A DNA stretch of 64,000 nucleotides from positions 5,456,001 to 5,520,000 of the forward strand of contig OX578280.1 of assembly GCA_951217055.1 (NCBI GenBank). The letters run 5' to 3'. Shown here piece after piece: positions 23,830-35,000 of this stretch. Under the pieces are notes generated by a model, which had not been told where the DNA came from, did not search any database, and saw only the letters and a list, made by a program, of their open reading frames with translations. Within the stretch, counting starts at the first letter, position 1. Each line of letters opens with the position of its first letter. Source of the stretch: Gerris lacustris. Lineage: Eukaryota > Arthropoda > Insecta > Hemiptera > Gerridae. The position numbers and the translations under genes were made by a program.

Positions 23830-24235
23830 AATCCCCCACTATGGCCGCCATCTTTGATTACAAACACCATCTTGGAATCATAACACACAATTATCTCAGC
23901 TTCCAGTGCGGACCTAGAGATCTGAAATTTGGCACATAGACTTATGGCAGCTAAAAAAGAAAATTAAAGGTACTTTCACTTCAATAAATGGCAGCCATAT
24001 TGAATTATATGTCATCTTGGATTTATTAACAGACAATTATCTTAGCTTCCAGTACACATGCAGATCTGAAATTTGGTCCATAGTCTAATGGTAGCTAAAG
24101 AAGAAAATGAAAGGTTTTATCACTTCAGCATATGGCCGCTATCTTGGATTTAATCAGATACTATTATCTTAGCTTCCAGTGGACTTAGAGATCTGAAATT
24201 TAGTACATAGACTCATTGTACCTAACATTTAAAAT
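23830..24235. repeat. Tandem repeat, ~127-146-bp unit, about three copies
   Basis: AGCTTCCAGT...AGATCTGAAATTTGG...CATAGACT repeats begin at 23898, 24044 and 24171. Copies differ at many sites, so the duplication is old. Confidence 0.8.
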
Positions 24236-24325
24236 TGAAGGTAGTATATAAAATAGAATAAATGAAAATTATAAAATAAGAAAATTGACGTTACATTTAT
24301 TTCATAATTTCTTTTTTAATTAAAA

Positions 24326-25368
24326 CCCTTTCTTTCCAGGTGTCCAGTATACTGGACATCATTTTCAGGACAAGTTTTAATCTACATTAAGTCATTTGTC
24401 TTTATTTTTTGGCCAACCTGATACCTTCTTTAGTGACTTTAACTCATCAGTGTTAACATAAATAATTGTAACTATTAGATAAACATAATTTTGACAGGTG
24501 TTTTTCGTCCCAACAACATGGCGTCCAGAAGAATGTATATATGTTTCACTTTTTTGTTTTACATTTTCAACATTTCTTTTAGGCAGTAATTGTTTTGTAA
24601 AGATAAAAGTTAAAATTTGTTAAATAATGATATTCAATCACAAAAATGTTCAAATTTAACACATATTTCAAAATTTGATATACAGTATAATACTGGACAT
24701 TTGAACTTTATGGTAACATTTGGTTTTGTAATATGTTCAAGATCAGGTAATGAATTCAGAAGGAGGTAATGATTTAGAACTTGAGAAATGATTTAGAAAT
24801 TAGATTGTTTTATTCCAAATATTTCTTTCATTATAATCATTAAAAATTTGATTTCTTAAAAATTATTTACTTTTTTAAAATTCTTGCGAAAGGTTGAAAT
24901 TGTTTTCACAATTTCTACAATTAAAATTCTAATGTTTATTATTTCCAATTTTACTTGTTTTATTGCAAATTAGTCTTACATTATAATTATTAATGATTTG
25001 ATTTTTATAAATGCTTTATTGATTTATTTATTGTAATTTTGAACCTTAGGGTGAGTTCAAATACCGTGATTTTACTGATCATAATCATTGTAAACTGGTA
25101 TATCAGCCATTTAAGCTAATTTGGAATATAACTGATCAAAGTGAAAAGTGATCATGATCATAGTGATCACATGTGGACTTACTTATTTTACATGTACATC
25201 TGGTAGCTTACAGTTGAGTGAATGTCCACTATAATGGACATTTCATATCTCAAAAACGGGTGGTCCAAAAATTTTGAAAAAAATACTAAGTCATCTAGGG
25301 GTCAATAGGAATTGACCCTCTAAAAGATTTTTTTTACAATCAACAGAAAAAAATCAGGTGCGAAAGGG
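24326..25368. mobile_element. piggyBac-like MITE
   Basis: Ends CCCTTTCTTTCC (left) and GAAAGGG followed by TTAA (right, 25369-25372); on the left TTAA lies two bases outside (24320-24323). TTAA targets and CCCTTTC-type ends are known for piggyBac-like elements. Inside the left end is the perfect palindrome TGTCCAGTATACTGGACA (24341-24358), and related AATACTGGACAT and TGTCCACTATAATGGACA lie at about 24689 and 25225. No transposase frame. Confidence 0.65.
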
Positions 25369-25379
25369 TTAAATGTTAA

Positions 25380-26275
25380 ATATACGTGTATATTACATTT
25401 AAACAAAATGCTCTACCTATATAAATAAAACTGTTATAAAAATTAATGGTTAAATATTAAAAATATAAAAATTAATGGTTAAATTCATTCATAATAAAAA
25501 ACATTACATATATAAAAAACATAAAAAAAACCGCTGGATATATATATATAATTTAGATAAGATGTTTAAAAATAAGAATACAAAAAAGAAAAAAAATACG
25601 TATTTGTACTAAAATGCGAAATTATAACAATAAAGATATATTAATTATATTGATTTAATTATGTTTCACACATAGCGCCAACTTCTAGACGGATAAGGCG
25701 TGCGAAGCGTGCCGATCCGGCTAGTTTTGTATAATATAATAATGAGCTGAAAATTAATAGATAATATTTTGAAACGTCGAGAAAAAAATAAATTGGAAAA
25801 CAATTGAAAAAAAGAAATTGATGATTATTTTCATTCGGGAATAATAAGGTCAACTATGATGAACTGATTATTACTATAACTGTGGGTGTTATCAGATTAT
25901 ATAAAAACCTACTGCTAATAGATTGCTAAATATTATACGTGTAAATATCATTGTTACATGATTCCTGTCTCATATTTTAAACCTTATCCATAAGTTAGAG
26001 ATATCTATGTTTTACAAAGTGTTTAAGAAATTAATTTCAAAATGTATTTAATATTATTGTTAGTTTTTCGTCTTCTTTCTCTTCCATCTGCCTGTAAGTG
26101 TATATTTCTATTAAAGGTGTGTCAAATATTTCATGGATGCATTTGTGTGATATACAAAGTTTTCTTTGTTCTTTAATAGCCTTCACCCCGCGCTCCACAC
26201 GGGGCTCATGCTAGGTATTAGTGGCTATGTTTCCTATAATCATGTAAGCCTAGAAATTACTAAGACTATAATACT
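25380..26275. other. AT-rich, with one GC-rich hairpin
   Basis: No gene seen. GGCGTGCGAAGCGTGCC at 25697-25713 stands out (GCGAAGC at 25702-25708). Confidence 0.5.
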
Positions 26276-26283
26276 CTCTAAAT

Positions 26284-27552
26284 CAGGGGTCCCAACCTTT
26301 TTCCTTCATCGACCCCTTTGAAAAAAATGATTTTTTCATAGACCCCCCTTGCATTTTTCCATTAATAGACTGCACACAACGTTAGCAGAATACTAATAAT
26401 TGCACTTAAAGTCTTAAAGATTAAAATATGTGTAAGAACTTGGACAAACAATTAGAAAACGTGGTTTATATAAGATATTAGATAACAGTTATACATTTTT
26501 TTTTCCGGGGGACTTTTACGCCCGAAGACATAGGCCACTTAGGTGGGACCATTGTACAAACCCGGATTAGAAACCTAACTTCTTCACATTAGAGTGAAGT
26601 GTCTGGTCGTTAACCATGACTCTCTTTCGATGTGAATCGAACTAAGAGTGTATTTCATGGTATCCAGGCCGAAACCTGGTGGCGCTACTCTTTCGAGCAG
26701 CTACCCATTTATTTAAACAATGCTGGGTGGACATCGAGCGGGGGGCCTGGTCCGGGAATCGAACCCAGAGCTGCGGTAACCATCTGACCCGGCTCGATGC
26801 TGCTTAACTTGCCTTATCGCAAGGCAAGCGCTCTAGCCTCCGAGCCACCCAGCCCTCCTACATATAGGATACATATGATTTCAGATAAATCGATATTGTA
26901 ATTGGAAAACAGTTCAATTTTTATTAGTCAGTGATCATTGGATAATATATTCATTTTTGTAAAATATTTACCCTGAAATTACCTATAATCGTATAGTCAC
27001 TATATAGCTAACATAACACATTATCTTCTTACAATTGTTTTAAGTGTTCAGTGTAAATTTTCAAAAAAATTCCAAAATAAATATATGTTCAACTGTAGTG
27101 TAAATTTGTAACAGTTTGCTTAAATAAATTCTAGTGTCATTTCAAGTACATCAGAAACTGTTTCTCCAAAAAGTGGATTCATCCAATTGTACGGAAAATT
27201 TGCTGTTTTGCAATTCACAAATTAAGGATTTGTTAGTATCTTTATACACTTCATCCATAAGATGTTGTACAGAGTAATAACATTACTGTATGCAATTACT
27301 GAACGGAAACTGGTTCAGGGTTCATTTTCATAACAGTTTTTATTACCAAAGATATATTGCAAGAGACTTCTAATCCACCAGCATTATTTACAGAAGTTGG
27401 CGGATTAAGAAATGATATAATTTCAAATTTTTATTTTAGATTCTTGAAATAATAAATATTCAAACCCTTAAAATTTATCAACGACCTTCAATAGACCCCT
27501 GGGATACTATAGACCTCCAAGGGGTCCACCTGGACCCCGTTGGGAACCCCTG
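26284..27552. mobile_element. hAT-superfamily MITE, 1269 bp
   Basis: Ends CAGGGGTCCCAACC and TTGGGAACCCCTG, with imperfect 8-bp target duplication CTCTAAAT (26276-26283) and CTCCAAAT (27553-27560). The subterminal repeats (GACCCC-type) also mirror each other. Length of duplication and CAGGGGT ends are hAT hallmarks. No transposase. A SINE is inserted inside. Confidence 0.85.
26500..26862 (-). mobile_element. tRNA-derived SINE
   Basis: On the minus strand the head reads GGGCTGGGTGGCTCGGAGG (A-box-like TGGCTCGGAGG) and GGGTTCGATTCCC (pol III B box, about 26752-26766). A ~270-bp body and a short A tail (plus-strand T9 at 26500-26509) follow. The body contains GTTTCGGCCTGGATACCATG and does not match a core domain I can name. 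Target duplication is not clear. Confidence 0.75.
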
Positions 27553-27560
27553 CTCCAAAT

Positions 27561-28427
27561 TGTAGTTTGAACTTTATTTAATAAAAAAAAAAAAAGCTAA
27601 AAAAAGATATAATAAATGAGAAAATGAACGTTGTCAAAACCAATTAGATTGTGAAGTCATTGGACAATCATCAATCTTTGGTCCATTAATTTAATTACCA
27701 GTCTCTTCTCTCAATACGACCGTTCGACAGTTGCACCAGTAAATATTTAATAACTCTAGTTCTAGGACAAATGAATAAAATAATAAATACTCAAATTAAA
27801 GAGCATTCGTGTGGGGTTTAAGCATAAGCACCCCAATCGGGAATTTAATCGGTCAACAATTGCCGACACCTTATAAGAGCTCAGGGTAAAAAATCAAATT
27901 TAGCTCTATTTATGGTAGAACCGATAAAGGTACAACCAAAAGGTATAGGACCAAAGGTGTAGATCTTTTAAAATAAGTTACTGCTGGTGCCATCTACTTT
28001 TCCATACGACTTACCTAGCCGCAATAAGCCTCTAAAAAATCTTATAAGTTGCGTCCGTCATCTTTAATTTATTAAGGAGGTAATTTTTCTGTTTTTGTTT
28101 AGTCAGTTTGGGCCAATTTCCGACCAAACCCCAATAACCTAAACATTTTGATCAGCGAGTCAGTTTTATTATTTTTTTTTTTTTAAATAAAATTGTAAAT
28201 AAGTTTGGTTCTACTCAAAATTTTTCGATGAAACCATGCCTACAATATGGGCAGCATGTTTGTGCTCACGTCTGGGAAAAAAATATCGAGTCAGGAGGAT
28301 GTGTCCGTCTGTCCGTCGCTCTATGGTTCATTGTGCCCGAACCGTTTCAATTAAAGAGACATAGACACAGACTTATGTATATGTATGTATATCGCTCCCA
28401 ATTTATTTGTGATATTGTATGTTCTAG
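27561..28427. other. Non-coding, presumed intron upstream of the ankyrin exon
   Basis: AT-rich, with a small TGTCCGTCTGTCCGTCG tract near 28303. No further ankyrin exon found here. Confidence 0.45.
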
Positions 28428-30915
28428 GTGCAATTGACCAAGGCCTTAAGTTGTTTTTAATCGAGGCTACCTTGGAAAGGAATCTAGACATTGTGCGTTG
28501 GCTCGTTAAAAAGGAAGCTTTTATTGACGTAAATGATGACAACGGGTTGACTCCGTTGATGCACGCGTCGACCATGGACGACCCCACTCAGGTGATACAA
28601 GTTTTATTGGCAGAAGGGGCTGATGCGGATCTAACAGATGACGAAGGTAAAACTGCGTTACATCATGCGTCCGAGATAGGAAACCAGGGCGCAGTGGAGC
28701 TGCTTTGGCCTCAAATGAAAAACAGCAGTACGACTGATAACAAGGGAAGGACTGCACTACACCTTGCTGTAAATTCTAATAACACCGATGTACTGTCGTT
28801 CTTAATAAACCAGGGTATAGACCGCAACGTAAAAGACATCGACGGATTTACTGCTTTCCATGTGGCAGCGATGGTTGGAAAAACAAAGATGCTTGAAATC
28901 TTAAAAGACAGAGATATAGAATTAGATTTAGAGACAAACAATCGGAAAACCCCTCTTATGTTGACTACTTTGTTCCACCAAAACGAAGCGGCTCGATACC
29001 TCATAGAAATAGGGTCTAACGTCAATTCATAAGATAATAAAAACTGGACAACGTTGCATTATGTTGCATACTATGGAAATTTAGAACTAGTGAAATTACT
29101 TGTAGAGAATAACGCCACACTAGAAATAAGGAATGCCGATGGGCTGACGCCTTTACATCTTGCAGTGAACAATGGCCATTATACCCTAGTAGAATATTGA
29201 CAGATAAGGGCGCAAATATTTATGTTACTGATAACAGTAACAACACTTTGGTACATGGTGCTGCTGCCTCAGGAAATATTAAACTACTTAAATACTTAAC
29301 TGAAAAGATTCATGAACTTGATCAGCAAAACGAACTTGGCTACACGCCTTTAATTGGAGGAGCCTTGCAAGGAAATCAGGATGGAGTTAAGTTTCTGATA
29401 AATGCTGGTGCAGACGCTGGTATATTGAAGAGATTGGGCTTAGGCTTCTTACTACAAGAAATATCGGCCAACAACACTAAACTTCTGAAAATTTTAAAAC
29501 AAATCGACAGTAATTTCGAATTTAGAAGCAGATATTCTCAGGGAAAGACACTCCTACACTATGCTTCCAGAAGCAGTAACATCGACACGATGAAATATCT
29601 TATTGATGCTATGGCCGAAGAACATCTGAAAAAGATAGGACCGAAGAACCAAGTAGACCAGAATATTTTGATCGGAACCGAAATTTGTTTGCTATGTTAT
29701 GTCAATATTACGAACACTAGAGACAATGAAGGTAAAACTCCACTGTATCATGCTGTGGAATCGGGTAATGCTGACATCATTTTCATTTTACTGAAGCATG
29801 GGGCCAATCAGAGATTTGCAGATAACAACGGCTTGACTGCCTTCCATGTCGCTGCGAAGCTTGGTCACACAGACATTTTGAAGAAGTTGGCACCATTTAA
29901 TACCAACGTAATCTTTGAAGACAAAGAAGCTAAATCGGCAGTATTCTTATCGGCCCAAGAGGGAATGTTAGAATCCCTACAATATTTGATTAGTTTAGGA
30001 GCTGATTTGGCAGTTAAAGATTCTAAAGGTTGGTCTTTGTTGCACGCAGCCACTGCTAACGGACACTATGCAGTGGTGCAGGAGTTACTAACACACGAAC
30101 AAATTGAAATTAACGAGGTTGACAAAGATGATAAACCTCCATTGTGGTACGCTATAAATCTCAAATATATTGACATATTAGAGGAACTTGAACTCCACGG
30201 AGCCCATATTAGAATGGGCTATATATGTGAAGCCGTAGAAAATAATAATGAGGAATTCATTAAATATTTTACGCGTAAGAACGGTGCACAAGTGGTAAGC
30301 ACTTGCTTTAGCAATAAGACTACTTTACTTCATTTAGCTGCTACTAATGGACGCGTAGATTTACTTAAACATCTTACCAAATATTCGTGCTTGGACAACA
30401 GCCTAGATGAAGATGATAAGTCTGCTCTTTGGTACGCTATTGAAGGTGAACACTGGGATTGCGTGGACGTGTTAGATAAAGCAGGAGGTGAAGTGATACC
30501 AAATTATACAATGGAAGATGCAGTAGGTAACAATCAAGTCAGCTACGTTAAATATTTAATAAGGAGTGGAGTTAGCGTGAACTCGACATTCGACGACGGA
30601 TCTCCAATAGTGTGGCGGTCGGCAAGAAATGGATATAGTAACATAGTCGAATTCTTGGTAGATTCTGGAGCCGATATCAATTTGGAATATAAAGGTTACA
30701 CATTGCTCATGACGGCTGCCACACACGGCCATTGTGACACAGTTCGAATACTCTTACGGAAAGGGGCCGACGTAAATATAATAATAAGGCCTAATATATG
30801 GGAAGATGACCACACTGCTTTAGATGTCATCAATGGTCACTGTAGACAAGATTTACTAAATTATGGAGCAAAAGCTGCATGGGAAATAAGAGGGAGAACT
30901 GAAAAATATACTTAA
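28428..30915 (+). pseudogene. Ankyrin-repeat protein, last exon, one stop and one frameshift
   Basis: About 825 codons of roughly 20 ankyrin repeats (GLTPLMHAS, GKTALHHAS, GRTALHLAV, GFTAFHVAA, GLTPLHLAV, GYTLLMTAA and so on), a scaffold for protein binding; no other domain is visible, so its partner is unknown. The exon likely begins after the acceptor TATGTTCTAG at 28426-28427. An in-frame TAA at 29030-29032 lies between two good repeats (NVNS then NKNWTTLHY), and at 29195-29200 one base seems lost (VEY then TDKGANIYV). Everything else is open to the TAA at 30913, followed by AATAAA near 30929. Either a recent pseudogene or assembly errors. Alternative: two genes or short introns, but the repeats read straight across both breaks. 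Confidence 0.85.
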
Positions 30916-31220
30916 TAATATGACACAAAATAAACTGTTGAATTTGTTGGGTCAGTGAGGGGTGAAAAAATAATAAGTGAAGAACTACTTCATTATATTA
31001 TTACAGCTTATTATTAAATAAATTTTTAACTTGATAAGATTTATGTTATTTAGTTTGCTGAGAGTAAATCTTATATTAAGTATAACTTAAAATAGTTTTT
31101 ATAAGCAGGATACTTATTTATAAATAAACAAGCATTTCAGATTCACCTGATTGAAACCATCAATACAATTTAGGTAATTCTGTTTATTAATCTGGACTAC
31201 ATATATTTAATTAATTGCTT

Positions 31221-31770
31221 TGATTAGTATCTTAGCTCCGGTTTATTGGAGATGGACTAAGAGATACTCTAGAAAATTTTACTAAAAATTTAGAGGTATA
31301 AACTAGAAATAAATTAGAGGGTAAGTTCTCCTAATTGAGGGGTAAGAATGAGAAATAAAATATCATATAATATGTTTAGATAGAGCTTAGAGGTTGCACA
31401 AAGATAAAATATAAAAGATATTATATGAAATAGATGAGAACTTACCGAAACTTCGTGGAGACGAGGTGACTGGGCCGGCACCAGTATGCGAACTCGGCTC
31501 TCCCCGCGGGCGTGAGAGAGTCCTCGAGAGTAGGAGTAGCGGGAGTCCGGGCATAGTTGTTTTCTCCGCGGACCGCCGCGCTTGGAGCGCTGGTAGTCGT
31601 CCCACTTAGACCCGAGGCTAAGTCTCATTGGGATGATTACATAGATATATATATATATACTAAATAGAAATAATTAAGGGAAAAATATTGGGTAAAATAA
31701 GTACAACCTCGAAAATAATTAAATATAAAAGATAAACTCAACTAGGGAGAAAAAGGAACAAGACCCAACA
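31221..31770 (-). repeat. 3' LTR of BEL/Pao element
   Basis: Begins TGTTGGGTCTTG and ends ATACTAATCA on the minus strand. A TA-rich possible TATA box lies near 31643-31660, followed by a GC-rich block (31470-31620) and a GTAAGT at 31440-31445. Confidence 0.95.
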
Positions 31771-31783
31771 TTTTCCGCCCACC
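31771..31783 (-). promoter_or_regulatory. Polypurine tract of BEL/Pao element
   Basis: Minus-strand GGTGGGCGGAAAA directly precedes the 3' LTR, the expected plus-strand DNA primer. Confidence 0.8.
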
Positions 31784-32046
31784 AAAATTTATAATTAAAT
31801 TTTATGAAAAAGAAATCAAACGACTCCCAAAAAAAAGAAAATCTGTCAAAATTGAAACAGAAGAACCTCGAAGTGAAATTATAAAGTGAACTCACTTCCA
31901 AATGAGTTGACTCAAAACAAAAATGAAGAAAGTACTAGAAAAAAAATCAAAATTGAAGAACCATCTTCCTAAAAGAAAGGGCACTGGAGCAAATTAAAGG
32001 CAAAAAGAAGAAAAATAAAGAAAAAGAATTTAAAAACCAAAAAAAA

Positions 32047-35000
32047 TTAGGACTCTGCTGGCTTGGGCAGGGGTATAAGTTTTACAAGTGGACGTTTGTA
32101 GGTACCACTTCTAGTGCGTACTGAAGCCACTCTGGTTATGCCGTCTTTCCCAGGGTACAATGCTTCTATCCGTCCTGTAGGCCATTGAAGAGGAGAGGTT
32201 CTAGGATCTGATATTAAAACTAGGTCTCCCAACGCAACATTAGCTTTATTAGTTGTCCACTTGGGGCGGGACTGAAGAGTATGCAGGTACTCGGTCGACC
32301 ACCGTCTCCAAAAATGCTGTGTCACTTGTTGAACAAGTTGCCACCTATTTAGACGGTTGGAAAGAGTATCTTCAACGTTGTGCTGTATTACCGACACTAG
32401 TGGTCCACCTACAAGAAAATGGCCAGGGGTAAGACAGTCGTACTCAGTGGGGTCTGAAGACAATGGACAGAGGGGACGAGAATTTAACACAGCTTCCACT
32501 TTGCAAAGTATAGTTGAAAGCTCCTCGAAAGTAAATGGTCTTTCACCCATGATACGTTTAAGGTGATATTTGGTAGATTTAACACCGGCCTCACTAATCC
32601 CATTAAAATGAGGGGCGCTCGGACAATTAAATTTCCAATTAAGATTCCTATTAGAAAGCGAATCGTTTAAGCTATTTTGTACTTCTAAATTTTTGAGAAA
32701 AATATACAACTCTTTAAGATGACGAGCTGCTCCAACGAAGTTGGTACCGCAATCGCTAATGATTTCGACGCAGGCACCGCGTCTAGATACAAATCTATCT
32801 AAACAAGCGAGAAATGCGTCTGTGGATAAATCTGAAACCGCCTCAAGGTGAACTGCGCGGGTACTTAAACAAACAAAAATACAAAAGTAAGCTTTGGAGA
32901 GTTTGCTATTACGGCGCTTGCTTTCTTTTATGATAATAGGACCACCGAAGTCGCAACCTACTTTAAAAAATGGCTTGGAAGGTTGTACACGGGACTCAGG
33001 CAAATCGGCCATAAGGGGTTGAAACGGTTTGGCAGAGAAACGAAAACACTTAGAGCATTGTCTGATTGTCTTACGAATGATACTTCTAGCTGAAACTATC
33101 CAAAAACGACGAGAGAGGAGAGATTGCAAAGAACGAGGTCCGGCGTGTAAATACAATAAATGATAGTGATTAATAATGAGCCTAGTGATATGCGCGTTCT
33201 TCGGGAGTAATATCGGGTTTTTTGCGTCCGGAGATAAAAACGAATTTTTTAACCTGCCGCCCACCCTTAAAATACCTAGGGTGTCTACAAACGGAGATAA
33301 ATTTTGCACATTAGAAGTACACTCAAGCTTCTTATGTAACAAATCTAACTCTTTAGAGAAATAATGTTTTTGAGTTAAAATGATCAATATGTGTAAAGCG
33401 GAATTTAGGTCTAAAGGTCGTAAAGCTCCCGTATTTATATCAATAGAGTGCGAAAAATATAATTTTAAAACATTGTATTTATCAATGGTAATTTTGTTAG
33501 AAGAGTTAAAAATAAAACGTAATACAAATGAAAACACTCTCTGCAATTTAGAAAGAGAAGAAAACTGTTCAATCCACTCAATAAAAGTTGAATTCAATGA
33601 AGCTAAGAAAGAGGAGTGACTGAGTTTTATTTCAGGGAGATTGTTTTCATCAAGTAATTCCTGATCGGCGACGGGCCACTCGTCGAGAGGTTTAACTAAA
33701 AATTCAGGGCCTGTCCACCAGAGGGAGAAGGATATCAAGTCTTTAGGGAAAAGTCCTTTAGAACAACAATCAGCAGGGTTTAATTCTGAAGGAATATGTC
33801 GCCACTGACAGTTACGTGTGGCGTCCGTGATTTTAACAACTCTATGAGCGACAAAGGTTTTTAATAAATGAGGTGGGGTGCGAAGCCAACTTAAAACAAT
33901 TGTGGAATCTGAAAATAATACTATGCTATCAATATGGAGTTTATCTATGAGCGTTTGAAGAGAGCTCAATGTATCGGCTAATAAAAGAGCGGCACATAAT
34001 TCGAGACGCGGTATGGTTAACACTTTAAGGGGTGAAACTTTAGTCTTAGCTTTAACTAGGCTGATCTTAACTTTGTTAAAAGTGTTACACCTAAGATATA
34101 TAACACAGCCGTAACCGGCAATTCCCGCGTCACAATACCCGATTAATTGGCATTGATAAGTGTTAACTGATAACATAAATCTCGGTATACGGACAGCTGA
34201 TAAACAGGGCAACTGTTCGATAATATCGCGCCAAATTTGAATTTCCGAGGGTGGGAGATCATCGTCCCAATCACATTTTGTGAGCCACATTTTTTGAATT
34301 AAATGTTTCATAAAAAATATTGTCGGTGCTAACCAACCCATAGGGTCAAATAAAGAAGCGACTAGTGAAAGAAGACCTCGTTTAGTAAATTTAATTTTAT
34401 GAACTACTATTTTAAAAGAGAAATTGTCCGAGACCGGGTCCCACTGAATACCTAACACTTTCAAAGCCCCTGTTTGGCCGTCTGTAATTGACATAGGAAG
34501 TCTATCCGACAGAGGAATATCTTCTAAAAGTTTAGGGTTGTTACTAATCCACTTACGTAAATGAAATCCACCTAGTTTGAGTAATTCCGTGAGCTGACGT
34601 TTCAATTCGAAAGCTGACTCTAACGAGGACGATCCAGAAACAATATCGTCAATAAGAATGTCATTTAATAACACGGGAACGGCTAAAGGAAAATTTTTAC
34701 CTTCGTCATATACAAGTTGTTGAACAGAACGCATTGCTAGGTACGGACTAGGGGCTAAACCAAACGTGACAGTTTTTAGTTCAAATTCCTGGAGTTTATC
34801 TTGAGGGGATTCGCGCCAAAGAATGTGTAAATATTTTCTATGAGAAGGGTCAATAAGGATTTGTAGAAACATTTGTTGAATATCGGCACATAACGTGACC
34901 GGGTGTGTTCGAAATAAGGTAATGATTTGAGTAATGTCTTTTTGTAATTTAGGACCGGTCATAAGAACATCGTTTAAAGAAGGATGAGGGGGGGTACGAG

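Noticed and set aside
31314..31628. Arg-rich 104-codon frame as an independent gene in the 3' LTR
   Set aside because: It is an LTR copy and appears identically in the 5' LTR; considered only as a possible LTR exon.
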